Source: Candidatus Gastranaerophilales bacterium
GTDB taxonomy: Bacteria > Cyanobacteriota > Vampirovibrionia > Gastranaerophilales > Gastranaerophilaceae
Assembly: GCA_944322545.1 (NCBI GenBank)
Contig: CALUPF010000020.1
Coordinates: 1-62,910 of the forward strand
DNA length: 62,910 bases
Direction of reading: 5' to 3'
The position numbers and the translations under genes are program-made. The notes beneath the pieces were generated by a model. It was not told the DNA's origin. It was given only the letters and a program-made list of their open reading frames with translations, and did no database searches. Positions 18,120 to 27,611 of this stretch are shown one piece after another; position 1 is the stretch's first letter; each line of letters starts with the position of its first letter.

Positions 18120-18122
18120 AGC

Positions 18123-18860
18123 TTAAACATCCATAAATTTTAAGTTTTTACTGATAGTGAATTCAGCAGTAACAGAATTTTTTATGTCTTCTATTGTAAA
18201 CATTGGATTTACTTCTGTTAGTGTCATTTCTCCATTTTTAAATTCAAAAACACAACGCTCAGTGATAATCATATCAACTTCTTTATAGGCAGTTAAAGGA
18301 AGGTTGCATTTTTTTACAATTTTGATTGCACCTTTTGATAGATGTTCCATTGCAACAATAACTTTTTTTGCTCCTACTACAAGGTCCATTGAACCACCCA
18401 TTCCTGGAACCATTTTACCTGGAATCATCCAGCTTGCTAGACTGCCTTCTTCGTCAACTTGAAGAGCACCTAAAACAGTTGCATCAATATGACCACCGCG
18501 CATCATTGTAAATGCCATTTGGGAATCATAAAAACAAGCTCCATACTTAGCTTCTACAAATCCACCACCTGCATTTATGACTCTCGTATCAGGGGTGTCT
18601 CCTTTTTGCGATTTACCTACACCTAAAAGACCATTTTCAGACTGAAAAATTACGTGTTTTTCTTCCGGAACATAATTTGCAACGGCAGTAGGAAGACCTA
18701 TTCCTAAGGTTACAACGTCACCTTCTTTGAATTCTTTTGCGGCTCTTTTTGCAATAATTTCTCTAATTCTTTCTTTTGATAATTCTTTATCATTTGCAAG
18801 AGGATTAGTTGCATATTTAGAATTTTGCTCTTTTTTGATTTTTTCAGTGATTAATTCCAT
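18123..18860 (-). CDS. atoA: Acetate/acetoacetate (3-oxoacid) CoA-transferase, beta subunit
   Basis: The 245-residue protein has the conserved SENGLLGVG segment near residue 75, whose Glu forms the covalent acyl/CoA intermediate. It also has 'GGHIDATVLGALQVDeeG' and 'PGMGGSMDLVVGAKK', typical of the beta subunit. With the alpha subunit encoded immediately upstream (no gap) it moves CoA between short-chain acids, as in butyrate/acetoacetate metabolism. It has a slightly longer N-terminus than usual. Which acids it uses is not determined by sequence alone. Confidence 0.88.
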   Translation of the reverse strand: MELITEKIKKEQNSKYATNPLANDKELSKERIREIIAKRAAKEFKEGDVVTLGIGLPTAVANYVPEEKHVIFQSENGLLGVGKSQKGDTPDTRVINAGGGFVEAKYGACFYDSQMAFTMMRGGHIDATVLGALQVDEEGSLASWMIPGKMVPGMGGSMDLVVGAKKVIVAMEHLSKGAIKIVKKCNLPLTAYKEVDMIITERCVFEFKNGEMTLTEVNPMFTIEDIKNSVTAEFTISKNLKFMDV

Positions 18861-19511
18861 TTATTTTTCCTCCCTTGCAACAATATAATCCACAAATAGT
18901 CCTGGGATTACTACTTCATTAGGATCAATGCAATCAACAATTTCATCTGCTTGAACAATAACTGTTTTAGCAGCTGTTGCCATTATTGTATTTAGGTTTC
19001 TTGTTGTTCCAAAAAATGCAACATTTCCGAATTTATCTACTTTCGTTCCATATATCAAAGCAAAATCTGCGCCCAAAGGTTTTTCAAAGATATATTTTTT
19101 GTCATCGATTTCCATTGTTTCTTTGCCTTCTTCGATGACAGTCCCTACTCCTGTTGGAGTTAAAACTCCTCCAAGACCTGTGCCTTTTGCTCTGATTTTT
19201 TCAATAAGTGTTCCCATTGGAACAAGTTCTACTTCTAGTTCTCCTGAATTCATTTGTTTTCCTGTTTCAGGATTTGTTCCAATATGAGATGTTATAAGTT
19301 TTTTTACTTGTTTATTTACTATCAGCTTTCCTTTATCTGCATCGGGATATGATGTGTCATTAGAAATCATTGTTAGGTCTTTTATATTTTGATGGACAAG
19401 TTCATCAATCAACTTATCAGGTGCACCACAACTTAAAAAACCACCAATCATCACAGAAGAACCATTATCTATTAAACTTATTGCATCTTTTGCTGATATT
19501 ATATTTTTCAT
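18861..19511 (-). CDS. atoD: Acetate/acetoacetate (3-oxoacid) CoA-transferase, alpha subunit
   Basis: The ~216-residue protein carries the alpha-subunit pattern 'sVMIGGFLSCGAPDKLIDEL' near the start, then 'LTMISNDTSYPDADKGKL' and a 'GVGTVIEEGKE' loop. The ATG at 19511 is preferred over an in-frame TTG at 19517; neither has a strong Shine-Dalgarno. It is the first gene of a two-gene operon whose upstream region contains TTGTAA/TTACAA inverted repeats. Confidence 0.88.
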   Translation of the reverse strand: MKNIISAKDAISLIDNGSSVMIGGFLSCGAPDKLIDELVHQNIKDLTMISNDTSYPDADKGKLIVNKQVKKLITSHIGTNPETGKQMNSGELEVELVPMGTLIEKIRAKGTGLGGVLTPTGVGTVIEEGKETMEIDDKKYIFEKPLGADFALIYGTKVDKFGNVAFFGTTRNLNTIMATAAKTVIVQADEIVDCIDPNEVVIPGLFVDYIVAREEK

Positions 19512-19544
19512 ACCCAAGTCTTATTTCTCTACTTTTTCTAATTC

Positions 19545-19602
19545 TATTACAAATATCATATTTTGAAAAATATATGAAGCTTGTAATATAACTAATTTAC
19601 AA
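19545..19602. promoter_or_regulatory. Inverted repeats upstream of the CoA-transferase operon
   Basis: TATTACAA (19545-19552) is the reverse complement of TTGTAATA (19581-19588), and TTGTAA (19581-19586) also pairs with TTACAA (19597-19602). The half-site thus occurs three times in the 190-base region between the CoA-transferase operon and the kinase-like gene. This is compatible with a regulator site but the region is very AT-rich. Confidence 0.35.
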
Positions 19603-19712
19603 TTTGAGTAGTTATTTTTTACTAAAAACTCTAAACAGAAAAATTTGTTATTAATAGCAAAAAAAATTTTTTTTGTTTTTTACTCCGATTATAATAACAT
19701 TGAGGGTATTTG

Positions 19713-21164
19713 ATGATAACAGGTGTTTTTAAACCTGCCAATAGTTTAATTAAAGCTGATTCTTTTCTTCAAAAGACATCCGGCCCAAATCTTTTTTCTA
19801 ATTTTTATAGTAATGTTTCCTTTGGTGCTAAAAAAGAGGATAAAGATACTGTTAGTTTAACTAAATATAAACCAGAAGTATTTTTTTTAGAGCCTGGCTT
19901 AAAGAAAAAAAATGAAATATATAAAAGTTTTTTTGAGTCTAATAACCATTCAGATTGCTTTTTTGAAATAAGTTCTAATAGCAAAGTTTATAAGGTAGGT
20001 AAAGGTCCTTCTTCTTTAATTATTAAAGTAAAACATAAGGATTCAGGTATTGAAAAAGGTGTCGTTAAACAGATTTCCAAAGATTTTGATAATGAAGTGA
20101 GAATTTTATCCTCTTTACCTAAAAGTTTTAAAAATCGATTACGGTTGATCGGGTATTCTAAGTTAAATGATTCTGTAAATACGATTGCGGCAGAGTTTAT
20201 TGATGGGAAAAAACTTGATGCAAATTTGCATAACTTAAATAAAAAAGTTCTATCTCAGTTATATAGTGATTTGTTGATACTGGATGAGGCAGGAATTCTA
20301 CATAGGGATTTAACTACTTATAACATATTGGTAGATAAAAATGGCATTGCAAAAGTTGTTGATTATGGAGCATCAAAAACTTTTGAAGAAATGACGGCGT
20401 TGAACGAAACAGGGCAAATAAAATACAAACATCCTGATTTTTTAGCTTATTCCAATATTCAGAATTTTGAAGAAAATGCTTTATTAGTATATCTAAAACA
20501 ACTTGAAAACACTGATAGCCTAAATTTGAAAGAAGCGGATAAACTTTTTGAAGAACATTTGAAATTGAAAGCTGATTATTATGAAAAACACGTTCAAATT
20601 GTTTTTGATAAGTATAAAAGAAATAGAAACTTGAAACAAAAAATAGAAAATGATTTGATTTACAAAGATGCATATGGTTTGTTAAAAAGTAAAGCTTTAA
20701 ATCCTCAGGTCAAAAAAGATTTAATGAATATTGAAAAACTAAGAATAAAAATGAACCATGCACAAAAAAGAGTCCGTTTGTATAATGATAATACTCTAAA
20801 AAATCCTGTTACTGGTCTATATTGGAATATGCTAGAAGGCTCTTATTCTAAAGGCTTAATCAAAAAATCAAAAGAATTTATGGAAAAATATAAAAATAAT
20901 AACATTTTATATGCTTATTTTGATTTGCAAAATAAAATTGGGAAGTATCATTACAAAGAAATTTTTCTACCTGAATATAACAGACATTCTGCTGAAGTGC
21001 ATGACTTTTTGGTTAAAAATGGGACGAAAAATCTAGATACAATTTTGTTAGAAGGGAATTTATTAGAAAAAAAAGATGCAGATGGTAATTGGTGTGGACC
21101 ATGTGTTGCTATTTATAAAGCGGATATAAAGACGGACAATGATGATGAAACCTATAAATTTTAA
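19713..21164 (+). CDS. Protein-kinase-fold protein with SFG leader
   Basis: The ~483-residue protein contains a small kinase-like domain (about 85-260). It has a strand with a candidate ATP lysine (GVVKQ), a helix Glu (NEVRIL), the catalytic loop HRDLTTYN at 197-204 and the metal-binding DYG at 217-219. This pattern resembles LPS/Bud32-type kinases as much as Ser/Thr kinases. The remaining C-terminal ~220 residues, Lys-rich and helical, are not recognised. The ATG at 19713 follows GAGGG by six bases; TATAAT at 19690-19695 is a possible -10. V-S-F-G lies at residues 35-38 of the leader. The next gene overlaps by about 20 bases, so the two are coupled. Confidence 0.65.
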   Translation: MITGVFKPANSLIKADSFLQKTSGPNLFSNFYSNVSFGAKKEDKDTVSLTKYKPEVFFLEPGLKKKNEIYKSFFESNNHSDCFFEISSNSKVYKVGKGPSSLIIKVKHKDSGIEKGVVKQISKDFDNEVRILSSLPKSFKNRLRLIGYSKLNDSVNTIAAEFIDGKKLDANLHNLNKKVLSQLYSDLLILDEAGILHRDLTTYNILVDKNGIAKVVDYGASKTFEEMTALNETGQIKYKHPDFLAYSNIQNFEENALLVYLKQLENTDSLNLKEADKLFEEHLKLKADYYEKHVQIVFDKYKRNRNLKQKIENDLIYKDAYGLLKSKALNPQVKKDLMNIEKLRIKMNHAQKRVRLYNDNTLKNPVTGLYWNMLEGSYSKGLIKKSKEFMEKYKNNNILYAYFDLQNKIGKYHYKEIFLPEYNRHSAEVHDFLVKNGTKNLDTILLEGNLLEKKDADGNWCGPCVAIYKADIKTDNDDETYKF

Positions 21165-23070
21165 TTCTTATTCAAATATAAAAATTTATAACAACTCAAA
21201 TAAACTATCGACATATAAAAAAAATGATGTCTTTACATCAGATGTTTTTTTTAAGTCGAGATTAAAAGATAAAGACTACAGTGATTATGATTTTGTTAAA
21301 AAGTCAGATATTGCTTTTTTTAATAATACTGTTGCTAGTTATCCACAGGTTACTAAAAAAAGTATTTTGTCTAAGTTAGAAAAAATATCTTCGATGAATC
21401 GTCTAGAAGGTCATAATAAGTTGAACCTTGTTGAGCATGTAATAACAAAAGAGACGAGAGGCGAATCAAGAAATTTTGATAAATTGATTAACAATATAGA
21501 ATTTTTTTCAAAAAATAATGATTTGAACTCCGTTCTTATTGCGGATAGTTCTAAATATACGCTAGAAGAACCTCAAGTTGACATAAAATCATTCAATGAA
21601 GTTTTAACTTATGTTGTTAATAATGCGAATTTTAAAGATGCTGCAAGTTTGATGAAAATATCAAAGCTTATTTTATCTGTACCTGAAAAAAAGAATCTTT
21701 TAATGTATCTAGTTAAAGATGGTTTTAATTCTCCTCAGATCAAATGTGTTGCTTCTTTATCTGACCAAATGATAGAAAAGCTTATGTCTGCAAATGGTAT
21801 TAATGATTTGGATACAAATACAAAGTTTGAATATTTTAAACTTATAAACTCTTCTAATGTTAAAGTTTTTGATTCAAAAATAAAAAAAATATTTCCAACT
21901 TTTCCTGCTTCTTCAGATGAGGCAGAATTACTAAAAAAAGATTTGAGGGAACGTTTTTCTGAGGAGTCACCATTGGTTGTTGATAGTTTAAGAGGTCTGA
22001 AAAAAGTTAATAATTTCTCTCAATTTAACAAATCTGATAATTTAGTTTTGAATATATGTGAATCTATATTGAAAAATAACAAGCCATCTAAAAATGATTC
22101 AATCAAAACATTTTATGAACAAAAAGCTTTTCAAAGTATTTACGAATTAGATAAATACAATTTAACTTACGAAGAACAAAATAAAATCTGTAAGATCATT
22201 AATGCAAGTGGAAAAATTCTTGATAAATCAAATGATTCATCTGTATATGATTTGGCTTTAAGTTTAAGATATAGAAACGCTTTTGAGTTATTTAATGTTC
22301 TGCATTCTCAAATTTTGCATTCTAATGTTTTAAAAAAGCTAAAACTCATTAGAAAAAATGTTGATTACTTGAAACAAAATACTAATATTCTTCCTCAGGA
22401 TAATTTTGACAGTCAAAAATTTATAATAAAGAAATTCAAAGATGGAACAACAAATAAGATTGTAGAATACAATATTAGAAACAAAAATAATCCCAAAGTT
22501 ATGTTGCATTCTGCAGGAATAGAAGTTGCCGGTCTTATTCCTGTTGATAAAAAAGCAACCAAAATAGATAGGTTGTTTAATTCAAATTCAAATAAGATTT
22601 TTAGTGCTTCTTTTTTATCTAGTAATGATTTCAAACCTTTTAGAACTTATGGGTTTGTTTTAACTAATGATTATGAAGACCTTTTAGGTGGGGCAATGTT
22701 CGATTTGGCTTCTGGGTTTGATAAAAATATTGAAAATTTTGGAGCGGGATGTCTTCAAAATTCTTCTGAAATATTGAGTTATTTTCCTAATATTGTAAAA
22801 AACAAATATAAGCTTTCAGATGACGACTATAAGCAAATGTGTGATTTGGCATTTGAAAATAATGAGAAAGCTTTATCTAAATTTAAAAAAGCAGAAGGGT
22901 ATATTGAAGCTTCTGAAAGAATTGATGGCAGAAAATATAATGAGTTTTTCTTATGTAATCCATTAATTACAGGTGTTTTTGTATATGGAAGTTTAGATGC
23001 ATTGCCTTATGAATTTAGAAAATTTGCTCAAGATAATGATTTGAAAATTTTACACATAAAAGATAGATAA
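21145..23070 (+). CDS. Large protein of unknown function coupled to the kinase-like gene
   Basis: About 641 residues, not recognised. Three in-frame ATGs occur at 21139-21147; the third is preferred because GGA lies eight bases upstream. The leader is Asn/Ser/Tyr-rich and contains V-F-F-K-S near residue 36, a variant of the motif seen in neighbouring proteins. The middle is predicted largely helical with many Lys, Asn and Asp residues and no membrane segment; the C-terminal ~200 residues are richer in Gly and hydrophobic strands. Overlap with the kinase-like gene suggests a shared function, for example substrate and kinase, but this is inference. Confidence 0.6.
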   Translation: MKPINFNSYSNIKIYNNSNKLSTYKKNDVFTSDVFFKSRLKDKDYSDYDFVKKSDIAFFNNTVASYPQVTKKSILSKLEKISSMNRLEGHNKLNLVEHVITKETRGESRNFDKLINNIEFFSKNNDLNSVLIADSSKYTLEEPQVDIKSFNEVLTYVVNNANFKDAASLMKISKLILSVPEKKNLLMYLVKDGFNSPQIKCVASLSDQMIEKLMSANGINDLDTNTKFEYFKLINSSNVKVFDSKIKKIFPTFPASSDEAELLKKDLRERFSEESPLVVDSLRGLKKVNNFSQFNKSDNLVLNICESILKNNKPSKNDSIKTFYEQKAFQSIYELDKYNLTYEEQNKICKIINASGKILDKSNDSSVYDLALSLRYRNAFELFNVLHSQILHSNVLKKLKLIRKNVDYLKQNTNILPQDNFDSQKFIIKKFKDGTTNKIVEYNIRNKNNPKVMLHSAGIEVAGLIPVDKKATKIDRLFNSNSNKIFSASFLSSNDFKPFRTYGFVLTNDYEDLLGGAMFDLASGFDKNIENFGAGCLQNSSEILSYFPNIVKNKYKLSDDDYKQMCDLAFENNEKALSKFKKAEGYIEASERIDGRKYNEFFLCNPLITGVFVYGSLDALPYEFRKFAQDNDLKILHIKDR

Positions 23071-23126
23071 AAATGTAAGAAAAATATCTCTTTCGGACAG
23101 CTATTTCCTATGATCAAAAAATGTTT

Positions 23127-24209
23127 TTAGTCTCCGTATTTTTCTTTTGCTATTTTTTCTATTTCTTCTGCGAAGGTACCTTCTTTTATTGTTTTTAGTT
23201 TTTTAAATTGACTGTTTGGGCCGAATTTACTATTTAGTTTTTCTAATTCAGGCTCTGGTTCATTTTCTTTTTGTACAATTATTCCAAGATAGGGTAGTTT
23301 TTTTATTTCTTCTTCGCTATTTTTATCTGTATAAGAGACAGGATTCAACATTTCAACATCATTTATTCCGTCGCCAGCCACAATAACTAAGTCTGTGTTA
23401 TCAATTGTATTTAGTTTTTCTTTTACATCATATCTTTTAGATAATATATGGTTTTCGATAACAGGCATGAACATCATAGTTCTGAATTTATTACATTCGT
23501 GGTCCTGTGTCTTTTCTTTTAATTTGTATTGTATGCCTTGTTTTTCTATATATTCAGATATTTCTTGTTTTATTTTATCGTATTTTTTTTGAGGTATTTC
23601 ATTTACGAAACCCAAAAAGAGTTTCATTTCTCCTACATTTCTAAATAGTACGGTATCATTTTTAATTTTTTCTGGTGTTGAAAATATTGAATATTTTCCG
23701 TATTTTTCGGCAGATAAGGTCGAATTACACTCTAGTGGGGTCAAATTGTTTTCTTTTATAATGTTAAATACTTTTTGGGTTAAATCTTTTTTGTTCCAGT
23801 TTGTTTTGTTTTTTATTTTTTCATTTCTAGCTGTATTGCTAATTGTATATGGATAATCATTAGTTATATTTTTGTCTTTTAATATTTCATCTGCGCCTTC
23901 TTTTATGTAAATAGATTTTGCATTAGGAAATTCTACGCCCTGTTTTTTGTATAGGTCATACATTAGTCTCAGTTCATCATTTGTTCTTCCAGTTGTTATA
24001 AAAAGAGTTATATCTTTGTATTTTTCAAGTATCTTGTTAATTAGCTCAAAATTGTTTTTTGCTTTTTCAATTTTATTTTTGTCAGTTGCATAAAAAACGT
24101 CACCAGTAGTGTTTGGGGATAAAGTTCTATCAAAATCAGAGTAAATATAGATTTTGTTTTCTCCAAAGTTGTTTCGCAAATTTTTTGTATATATATTTGT
24201 TATTTTCAA
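23127..24209 (-). CDS. HAD-superfamily phosphatase (trehalose-6-P phosphatase/SPP-like)
   Basis: All HAD motifs are present: IYSDFDRTLSPNTTG (nucleophile Asp and acid/base Asp) close to the N-terminus, FITTGRTNDEL (motif II) and VIVAGDGINDVEML (motif IV, metal binding). The cap insert and length resemble trehalose-phosphatase and sucrose-phosphatase relatives, but the substrate is not certain. Both possible starts are TTG (24251 or 24209); 24209 gives a leader with N-N-F-G close to the core and has AGGA just upstream, so it is preferred with low certainty. Divergent from the aldolase gene. Confidence 0.7.
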   Translation of the reverse strand: MKITNIYTKNLRNNFGENKIYIYSDFDRTLSPNTTGDVFYATDKNKIEKAKNNFELINKILEKYKDITLFITTGRTNDELRLMYDLYKKQGVEFPNAKSIYIKEGADEILKDKNITNDYPYTISNTARNEKIKNKTNWNKKDLTQKVFNIIKENNLTPLECNSTLSAEKYGKYSIFSTPEKIKNDTVLFRNVGEMKLFLGFVNEIPQKKYDKIKQEISEYIEKQGIQYKLKEKTQDHECNKFRTMMFMPVIENHILSKRYDVKEKLNTIDNTDLVIVAGDGINDVEMLNPVSYTDKNSEEEIKKLPYLGIIVQKENEPEPELEKLNSKFGPNSQFKKLKTIKEGTFAEEIEKIAKEKYGD

Positions 24210-24366
24210 AATCCTAAAACCTTTTACTAATACAAATAGATAAAACTTCAAGATAAATAATTTTGTTAATACGGTAAATTATTGTAAATTATTATTTTGT
24301 TTATATTCAAAAAAAATCTATTTGAACTTTTAGTAAATGGAAATAAACACTGGAGTTAAGATAAAA

Positions 24367-25131
24367 ATGATTTACGCTTTGAATATAAATCCTATCGTAA
24401 AACGTAGTTATGTTAAACATGGCACAAGCAAGATTTCTTTTTCTCAACAAATAAATAAAGATTTGTTTGTAAAAGAAAAAGATGAGATATCAGAGAATCC
24501 ACAAATAGTTGAAGGTAAAAAGGATCTTATAAAACAGTCCAAGTATCTATCAGACAAAAATCTTACAGCTGGTTCGGGTGGGAATATAAGTATGAGAGTT
24601 GGAGATAAATTCTTAATTTCAAAAGCAGGTTCTTTATTTTCTGATCTTACTGAAAAAGATATAAGTGTATTGGATTCAAATGGTAAACTTTTAGATGGAG
24701 AAAAGCCTTCTTCTGAAACGCCTATGCATTTAGCTGTATATAAAAACAGACCTGATGTTAATTCAGTTATACATTTTCATCCTGTTTATGCGACAGTGTA
24801 TGCGGTTGCGAATAAAACAATGTTGCCTAATATTCTTCCTCATACAACAAAGCATTTTTATGATTTGAAAGTTGCTCCTTATGAAAATGCTGGGAGTGAT
24901 GAGCTTGCTCAAAAAACAGCTAGTCAATTAGGTCAATCAGAAGCACTTTTATTAGGTAATCATGGTGCTTTGGTTGTAGGAAAAACTCCTCAAATTGCGG
25001 CTAAAACAGCTGATAGCCTTGAAAACTATGCAAAAATTTCATATCTGTTAGAAAATTCTTGTTTTAAATATAAGCAATTGAACAAAGATAATGTTGATTA
25101 TATGGTAAATTCTGCGAAATCAAATAAATAA
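24367..25131 (+). CDS. Class II aldolase/adducin-family protein with SFS leader
   Basis: The ~254-residue protein has a class II aldolase domain from about residue 45. It shows 'LTAGSGGNISMR', a Ser/Gly phosphate loop, zinc ligands His136 and His138 in HFHPVY, and His199 in LGNHGAL. The family includes L-fuculose-phosphate aldolase and methylthioribulose-phosphate dehydratase; the substrate is undetermined. The ATG at 24367 is preferred over 24337, because GGAG lies 11 bases upstream and it yields the short 'MIYALNIN' start seen in similar local proteins. The extra ~40-residue leader contains I-S-F-S. The gene ends in a hairpin terminator. Confidence 0.8.
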   Translation: MIYALNINPIVKRSYVKHGTSKISFSQQINKDLFVKEKDEISENPQIVEGKKDLIKQSKYLSDKNLTAGSGGNISMRVGDKFLISKAGSLFSDLTEKDISVLDSNGKLLDGEKPSSETPMHLAVYKNRPDVNSVIHFHPVYATVYAVANKTMLPNILPHTTKHFYDLKVAPYENAGSDELAQKTASQLGQSEALLLGNHGALVVGKTPQIAAKTADSLENYAKISYLLENSCFKYKQLNKDNVDYMVNSAKSNK

Positions 25132-25160
25132 AAAAGCCGCAGCTTTTGCTGCGACTTTTT
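25131..25160. terminator. Bidirectional rho-independent terminator
   Basis: AAAGCCGCAGC-TTTT-GCTGCGACTTTTT forms a G+C-rich stem with one G-T pair flanked by A and T runs. It lies between the converging aldolase gene and pgi and can serve both strands. It is the clearest factor-independent terminator in the window. Confidence 0.85.
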
Positions 25161-25176
25161 CATTTAACAAATATTA

Positions 25177-26478
25177 TTATTTTGAAATTCTACCAGGAAC
25201 AACAACTCCGCCTTTTAAATTCTTTTTGTAGAATTCAACGTGTGGTTGCAAAACGCTGTCTAAAACTTCAGTGAATGATTTGTTTGTCATTATTTTTTCA
25301 ACGATTTCTTGATAAACTGTTGCAAAAGCTCTCAATTGAGTCATTGCACCAGCTGCTTTAGGAGTTAGACCCATTCCTTTTGTTGCAGTTTTTTCAATAA
25401 ATGTTGCTCCAGTAACTTCGTACGATTTAGAAAGTGCGCCAATGTATGCTTCAGCATTTTCTTTGCACACTCCATTGTCTACAGGAACTGTTAGCGCAAA
25501 TACAAGTTTGTTTGCTGGGTTGAAATGAGCTTCTGCACTGTGGTGCATTGCATCAGGTACTTTTGCCACTTGTTTTAATGTATCTTTTACTGATTCATTT
25601 TGCATTTGAGCGTGCCAGTAAACTGTGTTTTCAAAAATAGCACCCATGTATTGGTGAACTGATGCTTCGATGCCATTCATTTTTGCATCTGCCCAGAAAA
25701 TACCTTCTTTTAATGCATCATTAATATCTAAATCAGCTGTTAATGAAAGAGTAGACATTTCTTGTGCTGCTTCTAACATAGCCTTCATATCTTCTTTTTT
25801 CATTCCAGCATATGCTAAAGTGAATAATGCGTGATCATCGAAAGCAGAGAATCTTCCACCTACATCATCGTGAATGAACAAGTCACCTAGCCAGTTATTT
25901 TCATTTGATGTTCTTCTTAATTCGCTTTTTTCTGCGTTTCCATCAGTTACAGCTATAAAATGTTTATTTGCTGATTTTTTAGCTTCTTCTTCAGATTGAC
26001 CTTGAGCTTTATATGCATCAATAAGCATATTTAAAACTCTTAAAAATCCATCTTTTGTTTCAAATGTTGAACCAGATTTAGACGCAATCATGAAGTTTGA
26101 TTTTGTAACGTCATTTTTTAATCTGTATAGAAATCTTTCAAGACTAGCTGAATCAACGTCAGAATAAAATTCAATTGATTCACCAGCAACATTTAGACCG
26201 TTAATTGAAAGCATATGTTCAACAGTATGTTTTGAACCACCAATACCCATAACGCTTAATTTCTCAGCATTTGTTGCTTTTTTTAGGTTTTGAGCTAGTT
26301 CGTAAATTTCATCAACTCTTTTGAGTTGCTCCATTGGAAGATTTACCCAATTTAAAAATTGACCTTGTTTGTTTGCTCTTGAAGCAAATTCATTTACAAA
26401 TTCAGAAACTTTTGATGTGTATTTTGTAAAATCAACACCGCTAAAGTTTGTTGTGATGTCTGAATTTTTTGTTAACAT
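25177..26478 (-). CDS. pgi: Glucose-6-phosphate isomerase
   Basis: The 433-residue protein has the SIS-fold phosphate-binding segments 'VMGIGGSKHTVEHML' and 'IASKSGSTFETKDGFL', then a conserved 'DDVGGRFSAFDDHALFTLAYAG' region typical of compact bacterial phosphoglucose isomerases. It interconverts glucose-6-phosphate and fructose-6-phosphate. A Shine-Dalgarno AAAAGGAGAA precedes the ATG. Its stop faces the terminator at 25131-25160. Codon choice is less AT-biased than neighbours, as usual for a well-expressed metabolic gene. Confidence 0.93.
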   Translation of the reverse strand: MLTKNSDITTNFSGVDFTKYTSKVSEFVNEFASRANKQGQFLNWVNLPMEQLKRVDEIYELAQNLKKATNAEKLSVMGIGGSKHTVEHMLSINGLNVAGESIEFYSDVDSASLERFLYRLKNDVTKSNFMIASKSGSTFETKDGFLRVLNMLIDAYKAQGQSEEEAKKSANKHFIAVTDGNAEKSELRRTSNENNWLGDLFIHDDVGGRFSAFDDHALFTLAYAGMKKEDMKAMLEAAQEMSTLSLTADLDINDALKEGIFWADAKMNGIEASVHQYMGAIFENTVYWHAQMQNESVKDTLKQVAKVPDAMHHSAEAHFNPANKLVFALTVPVDNGVCKENAEAYIGALSKSYEVTGATFIEKTATKGMGLTPKAAGAMTQLRAFATVYQEIVEKIMTNKSFTEVLDSVLQPHVEFYKKNLKGGVVVPGRISK

Positions 26479-26522
26479 AGTTGTTTTCTCCTTTTTATAT
26501 TCAAACTTTATTAATCAAATTT

Positions 26523-26726
26523 CTAGTCGCTTTCAGCAACTGTTTCTGTTAATAATTCTCCGTAGCTGTTAAAGTGGCCTGATGTTTCTTCTATAACATA
26601 TTTTAAGTCAGGCTTGTTTTCAATTGCTTTTTCTGCACAATCAAAAGCTTCTTCTAAATCTGAAAATTCACCAACTTGGATTTTGGATAATTCAGAACCT
26701 CTTTTTTTTGTATAAACCTGAAACAT
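26523..26726 (-). CDS. Small acidic conserved-looking protein
   Basis: This 67-residue acidic protein has the pattern of a short beta-alpha-beta unit: 'fqVYtKKrGsel' strand, 'leeAfdcAekaie' helix, 'lkYVIEEtsg' strand. The ATG lies ten bases after GGGAG. It is 44 bases upstream of pgi on the same strand and could be co-transcribed with it. No function is recognised; length, composition and Shine-Dalgarno support a real gene. Confidence 0.7.
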   Translation of the reverse strand: MFQVYTKKRGSELSKIQVGEFSDLEEAFDCAEKAIENKPDLKYVIEETSGHFNSYGELLTETVAESD

Positions 26727-26885
26727 AGTGTTTTATCTCCCGTGTTTATTAAAGTAAGACATGTCTATAATACTACATAATCAAAAAATAAAAATTGAAT
26801 CATATACATATTTGTATGTTTTTTATAAAACTTTATGAAAATTTGTATGTTAGTATATTCTTGTATTTATGATTTCGAGGATTAT

Positions 26886-27611
26886 ATGCTAAAAAAAATA
26901 CTTGCTATTTTAATTATATTTTTAGTTCCAACAATAGTCTTTGCTGAGGAGGCTGTTAATGTTCAAAATAGTTCTTTAGAAGAAAAAGAAATTTTAAAAG
27001 AACAAAATATCCAATCAAGGGTTAATAATATCGGCTCAAAATTGCTTAATGCAAATAAAATTGAGCAAAGAGTCATTTTTGTTTATGACAAAAATAAAAA
27101 ACAAACACTTTTAACAATTGATCCTACGGTAATGAGTCGCGAAGTTGTTTTGTATGATGAATATTATAAATTTATTCAAAATGATGATGAACTCGCTGCA
27201 TATTTAGCAAGAGGGATTTTAACCGCAATGAAATCTTATAGAGGATTTTTCAATGGTTATTTATCTGCATTGCAAATTAAAGCAGCACCAAAAAAATTTC
27301 AAATTGTATCAGATAAAAGAGCTGTAGATTTTATGGTCAATGCAGGATATAACCCTTTAGGCTTAATAACTTTTATTCAAAAAAGCTGTCCTCAAAAAAG
27401 GTTTGATACTATTTCAACACAAAACCTTGCGTCTAAAAGATTGGCTATAATCTATGAATATATTTATACAAAATATCCTTATTTTTTAGCTAATAATGCA
27501 TATATAGAAAATGAACACTATCAAAACTTCTTGTTGTCTTCCCAAGAAAACAGAAGAATGTTACAGGAAAAAATAAAAACTGGTTCTAAAAAAGAGTTGA
27601 AATATGAATAA
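26886..27611 (+). CDS. Exported M48-like pseudopeptidase lacking the HExxH motif
   Basis: The start is set at 26886, where CGAGG lies five bases upstream and a signal peptide follows at once (residues 1-19, cut near VFAEE). The 241-residue protein follows the layout of BepA/M48-type periplasmic peptidases. A segment 'DDELAAYLARGILTAMKSY' (about 100-118) stands where active members have the zinc-binding HExxH, and 'DKRAVDFMVNAGYNPLGLITFIQK' (from 143) matches the downstream Glu-ligand helix. His and Glu are missing in both, so it should not bind zinc or cut peptides. It may instead serve as a chaperone or scaffold. The next gene overlaps by eight bases. Confidence 0.55.
   Translation: MLKKILAILIIFLVPTIVFAEEAVNVQNSSLEEKEILKEQNIQSRVNNIGSKLLNANKIEQRVIFVYDKNKKQTLLTIDPTVMSREVVLYDEYYKFIQNDDELAAYLARGILTAMKSYRGFFNGYLSALQIKAAPKKFQIVSDKRAVDFMVNAGYNPLGLITFIQKSCPQKRFDTISTQNLASKRLAIIYEYIYTKYPYFLANNAYIENEHYQNFLLSSQENRRMLQEKIKTGSKKELKYE

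Noticed and set aside
25131..25160. Possible small RNA hairpin
   Set aside because: Stem, T-run and position between converging genes are fully explained by a bidirectional terminator.
26757..26766. AGACATGTCT palindrome between the small acidic protein gene and the pseudopeptidase gene
   Set aside because: Single 10-base palindrome with no second copy seen nearby; too little to call an operator.
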